Source: Deltaproteobacteria bacterium (GTDB lineage: Bacteria > Desulfobacterota > Syntrophia > Syntrophales > UBA5619). From it: DNA of 8,293 bases. The stretch covers positions 1,082-9,374 of the forward strand of contig JAMDBG010000038.1 in the NCBI GenBank assembly GCA_023487865.1, read 5' to 3'. Under the pieces are notes generated by a model. That model made no database searches. It worked only from the letters and a program-made list of their open reading frames with translations, and was not told the origin of the DNA. The translations under genes were made by a program, and so were the position numbers. How positions within the stretch are numbered: the first letter of the stretch is position 1; each line of letters opens with the position of its first letter. This document shows, in pieces, positions 5,517 to 8,293 of the stretch.

Positions 5517-6793
5517 CAGCCCCGGAGCCTCTCCACGAATGCCTCGACCCTCGTCCTCAACTGTCCCGTATCCTCCTGGCTGTAGTCCGTTTCGAGACGG
5601 AGCGTCGGGATGCCCTGCTTTTCGAGCTCCCGCTCCGCCGGGCCACTTTCGATAATGTACGGCTGACAAAACTGCAGGCTGTAATGGATGACCCCGTCTG
5701 CGTCGTATTTCTTTACCATCTCCCGGACATGATCAACACGGGATGCGTTCGGGGTGAAGACGGCGCAATCGATCTTCAAATACCTTTCGGTAATCCGGTC
5801 GAGCAACCCCTCGACGGTGTCCCCTCGGCCGTCGGTCAGCCACTGGGTGCCGCGCTCGCCGATGCAGGATTCTTCACCGACGATGACCGCGCTGGACGAT
5901 TCAACGATCGTGGGGATCTTCCAGTTCGGGACCGCCATGGGGCATCCCGAAATGAGAACCCTTGCCGTCCCCTTGGGAAAGACACCTGCCCCTTTCCCGA
6001 CGCGCTCCTCCAGTTCATCGCAGAGCTTGTTGACCGAAGCGGTGAAACGCGCCGGGTCGTCGAAGAAGAATATCTGATTCACCAAAAGGGCGTCCAGACC
6101 CGATATGGGCGCGGGATCGGCCTTGCGGATTGCTGCGAGCCTCTTGATCGCCGTCCGCTTGGCATTGGTGGTTTCGATCCCCTTTCGCAACGCGTCGGCG
6201 GTGATCTTCCTGCCGCTGACCGCTTCGAGCTTCTCGGCGAACCTCCGATATTCCGCCTTGAGAAGCTGCTTTCCCGCTTCGCTCTTCATCTGCGGCATGT
6301 CCATGACGAAGAGATCCTTCACCATCGGTGAGAGCACCTCATAGGACTTCTTCTTGCCATCGCACGTGTTTTCACCGACGACAACGTCGCTCGCCTCGAT
6401 GTAGGGACAAACCTTCCCCATCTTGAAACCGAAGGCAGATTTGATCAGGGGGCAGAGGTTCCGCGGAAGCACCTCCTCGGCGCCGGCGAAGTTGAACTCG
6501 GCGCCAGCACACAGGCCCACCGAAATGCCGTCGACGGCTAAAACGAGTTCCTCGGGGACGAACACGCAGTACGATCCGATGACGATCCGGCCCTGGGCCT
6601 TGGCGTCCATGAGTTCCTTGATGCGCAGGCCGTGCACCTCGGTCATGACGAAGTCGAAATACTTCATCCCCTCGGGCCGGTCCTCCTGAGAGAGAAAGAT
6701 ATCCCGATAGGCGCTTCCGAGGGTACTAAGCAATGCATCGTGGGACTGCAAGTCGAGTCCCAGATTGGACCACATTTGACGATAATCTGGCAT
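5516..6793 (-). CDS. Double-cubane-cluster-type anaerobic reductase (2-hydroxyacyl-CoA dehydratase component family; YjiM-like)
   Basis: A 425-residue protein of the HgdB/BcrC-like superfamily. Its best match in architecture is the single-subunit double-cubane cluster protein, a catalyst that reduces small substrates at very low potential with electrons from an ATP-driven activase. Cysteines in family-like contexts are C76 (GSYCVFVPEE), C95, C114 (RNLCPLIKS), C129, C144 (ENTCDGKKK), C284 (ISGCPMAVPNWK), C310 (GEESCIGERGT) and C376 (LQFCQPYIIE). Six of these would ligate an [Fe8S9] double cubane. The start at 6793 is fixed by AGGAGG about 6 nt upstream. The activase follows with a one-base overlap, like the yjiM-yjiL pair of E. 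coli. The physiological substrate is unknown. A 2-hydroxyacyl-CoA dehydratase subunit is less likely because no second subunit gene is present. Confidence 0.9.
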   Translation of the reverse strand: MPDYRQMWSNLGLDLQSHDALLSTLGSAYRDIFLSQEDRPEGMKYFDFVMTEVHGLRIKELMDAKAQGRIVIGSYCVFVPEELVLAVDGISVGLCAGAEFNFAGAEEVLPRNLCPLIKSAFGFKMGKVCPYIEASDVVVGENTCDGKKKSYEVLSPMVKDLFVMDMPQMKSEAGKQLLKAEYRRFAEKLEAVSGRKITADALRKGIETTNAKRTAIKRLAAIRKADPAPISGLDALLVNQIFFFDDPARFTASVNKLCDELEERVGKGAGVFPKGTARVLISGCPMAVPNWKIPTIVESSSAVIVGEESCIGERGTQWLTDGRGDTVEGLLDRITERYLKIDCAVFTPNASRVDHVREMVKKYDADGVIHYSLQFCQPYIIESGPAERELEKQGIPTLRLETDYSQEDTGQLRTRVEAFVERLRG

Positions 6794-6796
6794 GAT

Positions 6797-6858
6797 AAAC
6801 CTCCTGAAAAAAAATCCGGCCGCATTCCATGCGCCGGACTAACGGAGGTGCCGGAGGT
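6797..6858 (-). promoter_or_regulatory. Leader segment with two anti-Shine-Dalgarno motifs, terminator and ribosome site of the reductase gene
   Basis: ACCTCC occurs twice on the minus strand (6844-6849 and 6853-6858). Each copy is the exact complement of the GGAGGT ribosome site at 6799-6804. Pairing would enclose the terminator hairpin and hide the ribosome site. A further imperfect hairpin lies upstream (GGGAACC with GGTTTCCC, about 6892-6912). I could not match this leader to a known riboswitch class. Confidence 0.4.
6807..6838 (-). terminator. Intrinsic terminator in the leader just before the reductase gene (possible attenuator)
   Basis: On the minus strand TCCGGCGCAT pairs with ATGCGGCCGGA: a 10-bp stem with one bulged base and a 3-nt loop (6815-6838), followed at once by eight Ts (6807-6814). 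It sits 13 nt before the start codon at 6793 and abuts the ribosome site. A promoter cannot fit between it and the gene, so transcripts reaching the reductase must read through it. Confidence 0.8.
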
Positions 6859-6920
6859 CAGGGCGGGAAAACGGCAGGTGTGCTCGCTATGGGAAACCGC
6901 ACGGGTTCCCACGTGGGGCA

Positions 6921-6950
6921 TCAAATGTTTGGGTAGTTGAATTCTTCCAT
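6921..6950 (-). other. Possible 9-codon leader peptide (MEEFNYPNI)
   Basis: ATG at 6950 is preceded by AAGG at 7 nt spacing and the frame stops at 6921 after nine codons. It lies about 80 nt before the terminator hairpin, the normal place for an attenuator peptide. There is no run of one amino acid to name an effector. It could be chance. Confidence 0.25.
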
Positions 6951-6968
6951 AATCACCTTGTCTCTCAT

Positions 6969-7076
6969 TTAGCGTTGCATTTTTATTGCGGGTTCGCCTT
7001 TTGCCGTTTCACCTCCTTCCGTTGAGTGATGGCCTTGCCTTGTGAAGATCGAACAGACCAAAGACAACATCGTCAT
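6969..7076 (-). CDS. Possible small ORF of 35 codons, function unknown
   Basis: It starts at an ATG at 7076 behind GGAGG (8 nt spacing) and encodes MTMLSLVCSIFTRQGHH and a hydrophilic tail ending IKMQR. I recognise no family. The first ten residues are hydrophobic, but there is no full signal peptide. It lies within the presumed leader of the reductase gene, downstream of a candidate promoter, so it may be a leader peptide, a small protein or chance. Confidence 0.25.
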   Translation of the reverse strand: MTMLSLVCSIFTRQGHHSTEGGETAKGEPAIKMQR

Positions 7077-7092
7077 AACTTCATCCTCCAAA

Positions 7093-7132
7093 GCCGCCGG
7101 TCTTGGTTACCCCAAACCGGGCGGCATGTCAA
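7093..7132 (-). promoter_or_regulatory. Candidate promoter overlapped by a 13-bp inverted repeat
   Basis: A consensus -35 box TTGACA on the minus strand (7127-7132) is followed after 17 bp by a poor -10 box TAACCA (7104-7109). A dyad covers the spacer and -10: GCCGCC (7093-7098) with GGCGGC (7120-7125), GGT with ACC, and TTGG (7103-7106) with CCAA (7112-7115), with single-base bulges. It could be an operator or an RNA hairpin; no T-run follows on either strand. It is the best promoter candidate I see for the reductase operon. Confidence 0.3.
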
Positions 7133-7216
7133 GATTTACCATGACCAAGCGCAATACTATATCCGATGCGTGCCCAATATCTCCGCAGGGAATCTGTCGG
7201 GAACTGTGAGGGTGGA

Positions 7217-7330
7217 CTATTCACTGCCGACGATGATTTTCCGGATCGGATATTCCGGCCGTTGATCCTGGCTGTAGCGTGTGATGATCCGGCCGATGAC
7301 GACCTCGGTCGTCTCATTGGAGGCGCCCCG
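7217..7330 (-). pseudogene. Unrecognised 3' gene tail fused out of frame to lspA fragment
   Basis: From the point where lspA similarity ends (about 7330) a different minus-strand frame reads like the end of a normal protein (ETTEVVIGRIITRYSQDQ, then PEYPIRKIIVGSE) and stops at 7217. I do not recognise the family. No start, ribosome site or upstream domain belongs to it, so it looks like a fragment joined here by deletion. It could also be fortuitous reading frame. Confidence 0.35.
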
Positions 7331-7533
7331 TAAATGAAGAACCATCGCTGCCAACCTCCGGCATCGGCAAGAAAACTGAATGCCGCGCCCTCGTTCCATA
7401 CATGAACAAGGTTGAAGAAGGGCGTCACCGGGATGGCCTGGGCATAGGCCAAGTTGGTTTGGACAAGCAGCTTGATGCTCTGATCGAGCAAGGCGATTGC
7501 CGTCGCCGCTCCCCACCAAATCCACGGTTTCAT
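7331..7533 (-). pseudogene. lspA: lspA remnant: first 67 codons of signal peptidase II
   Basis: Signal peptidase II removes lipoprotein signal peptides in the inner membrane. The fragment begins with MKPWIWWGAATAIALLDQ and holds the early LspA signatures: D17QSIK21 and FFNLVHVWNEGAAFSFL (39-55). Similarity ends after WFFI (residue 67, about 7333). The later parts with both catalytic aspartates (GN..DR and FN.AD) are missing, so it cannot be active. Its ATG overlaps the cadA fragment stop by ATGA, as in metal-resistance operons where an lspA paralogue follows the Pb/Cd ATPase (compare pbrA and the PbrC signal peptidase). The sequence looks beta/gammaproteobacterial in style, which suggests lateral acquisition. 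Confidence 0.85.
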
Positions 7534-7961
7534 CGACGCAGCAATCTCAAGCCGTTGAACACGACCAACAGACTGGCGCCCATGTCGGCGAACACCGCCA
7601 TCCACATCGTCGCCTGTCCGGTGACGGTCAGAATGAGAAACACCGCCTTGATGCCGAGCGCAAGCGCGATGTTCTGCGTCAGCACCGCAGCCGTTGCCTT
7701 GGAGAGGCGGACGAAGGACGGAATCTTGCGCAGATCGTCGTCCATCAGCGCCACGTCCGCCGTTTCGATGGCGGTGTCCGTGCCCGCTGCCCCCATCGCA
7801 AAGCCGATATCCGCGCGGGCCAATGCCGGCGCATCGTTGATGCCGTCGCCCACCATGCCGACCTTGCCGCCCCGGCCGTTCGCCAGCAGGTTTTCGATGG
7901 TCTTGAGTTTGTCCTCGGGCGCGGCGCGGGCAATGGCCTGCGACACCGGATGGTCGAAGCT
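7530..7961 (-). pseudogene. cadA: cadA/zntA/pbrA remnant: C-terminal part of a Cd/Zn/Pb P1B-type ATPase with internal deletion
   Basis: The intact enzyme pumps soft divalent metals out of the cytoplasm. The fragment reads DHPVSQAIARAA, joined directly to PEDKLKTIENLLANGRGGK. It continues with the hinge motif MVGDGINDAPALARADIGFA, then GTDTAIETADVALMDDDLRK and the last two membrane helices to NGLRLLRR. The HP motif and the PEDK segment are normally separated by a large part of the nucleotide and phosphorylation domains. Both flanking regions of the family often carry a QAIAR sequence, so I infer a deletion between them. The N-terminus, the CPC membrane site and the DKTGT phosphorylation site are absent. 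The 5' end runs into repeat copy 2 out of frame with its start codon. It is not functional. Confidence 0.88.
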
Positions 7962-8211
7962 TTGTCATCCTGAACACCTCTGATTCACCGACATGCTTCC
8001 CCAGCGCCGGAAAAACGATTTGCATCGCATAAATGTTTCTACTCTCTCACGCAAATGGCTTGTCATGATTCCATACCGATGGGTAAAGCGCCGTCCCATT
8101 ACCCTCCAAGAGGTTGAATATTCACGAAATTCATCAAACACCTGCTTAGTCGGGAGCTGAGCCCAATCTCCTGGCGGCTACTCAACACCCTGTACTAACT
8201 ATAGAGTCAAG
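7958..8211. repeat. 254-bp direct repeat, copy 2 (metal promoter and leader)
   Basis: This copy matches 3150-3403 base for base apart from 12 substitutions. On the minus strand it holds the promoter, the leader, a ribosome site and ATG at 7968 with the codons MTKLR (MMKLR in copy 1). After those codons the sequence switches to the cadA fragment in another frame, so the start codon now opens a nonsense frame. The original gene behind this copy has been lost or replaced. Confidence 0.93.
8180..8210 (-). promoter_or_regulatory. MerR-family heavy-metal promoter/operator, copy 2
   Basis: TTGACT (8205-8210), a 19-bp spacer and TTGAGT (8180-8185) on the minus strand are identical to copy 1. The dyad half-sites are ACTCTATAG and GTACAGGGT separated by TTA, so three bases in the operator centre differ from copy 1. 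It now drives only the leader and the broken cadA/lspA fragments. Confidence 0.78.
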
Positions 8212-8290
8212 CAATTTTTTTATATGACTTGAAAATACGATTTTTTATGGTTGACTTTGTGGCATGAATGCCGTAGAGGATCGAGGCATT

Positions 8291-8293
8291 ATG
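8291..8293 (+). CDS. Possible start codon of a divergent gene leaving the window
   Basis: The window ends in ATG, preceded by GAGG (4 nt spacing) and AGAGG (11 nt). It diverges from the copy 2 metal promoter, where the MerR-type regulator is usually encoded, and at copy 1 the equivalent place holds a MerR remnant. The product cannot be read from three bases; a metal-responsive regulator is only an inference. Confidence 0.3.

Noticed and set aside
5517..5669. N-terminal extension of the activase to 5669
   Set aside because: It only translates the reductase 3' end in the wrong frame; the activase proper starts with its phosphate-loop strand at 5516.
6797..7030. Cyclic-di-GMP (GEMM) or molybdenum-cofactor riboswitch in the reductase leader
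   Set aside because: I looked for the characteristic conserved segments and could not find them in order; only the terminator and anti-ribosome-site motifs are supported.
7129..8025. 298-codon minus-strand ORF as a single protein
   Set aside because: It strings together the repeat leader, an out-of-frame reading of the cadA fragment and the true lspA fragment; only the lspA part is meaningful.

Overview
The window looks like chromosomal DNA of an anaerobic bacterium, most likely a Desulfobacterota (deltaproteobacterial) lineage. This is inferred from gene content: a double-cubane-cluster type anaerobic reductase with its ATP-driven activator, the YedF/DUF3343 selenium-sulfur pair, and a SurA-like lipoprotein next to a CDF transporter joined to HflK. 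No rRNA, tRNA, intact insertion sequence or CRISPR array was seen. All intact genes are on the minus strand. The only plus-strand coding traces are a decayed regulator in the middle and a possible start codon at the right edge.

Left block (1-3403, minus strand): a promoter with the layout of MerR-family heavy-metal promoters (TTGACT, 19-bp spacer, TTGAGT, central dyad) precedes a roughly 205-nt leader. Then come a two-domain PpiC/SurA-like lipoprotein and, overlapping it by ATGA, a six-helix cation-diffusion-facilitator (CDF) membrane domain that continues, across a single-base frameshift, into HflK. The operon therefore looks like a metal-stress envelope module: metal efflux, periplasmic folding and FtsH-associated membrane quality control. 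Divergent from the promoter, at 3429-3660, is a frameshifted remnant of a CadR/PbrR/ZntR-like MerR regulator.

Middle block (3672-7132, minus strand): DUF3343 and YedF overlap by ATGA. Upstream of them lie the 2-hydroxyacyl-CoA-dehydratase-type activase and the double-cubane reductase, which overlap by one base. The reductase is preceded by an intrinsic terminator only 13 nt from its start codon, two anti-Shine-Dalgarno motifs and short leader ORFs. This suggests control by attenuation.

Right block (7217-8293): a graveyard of metal-resistance fragments. It holds the C-terminal part of a CadA/ZntA/PbrA-type ATPase with an internal deletion, the first 67 codons of lspA (ATGA overlap, as in pbr/cad operons), and an unrecognised 3' gene tail. 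Upstream of cadA' lies a second, 95%-identical copy of the 254-bp metal promoter/leader unit found at 3150-3403. The two direct copies bracket about 4.5 kb that includes the reductase/YedF block, so the region has been through duplication, deletion and gene decay around metal-regulated promoters.
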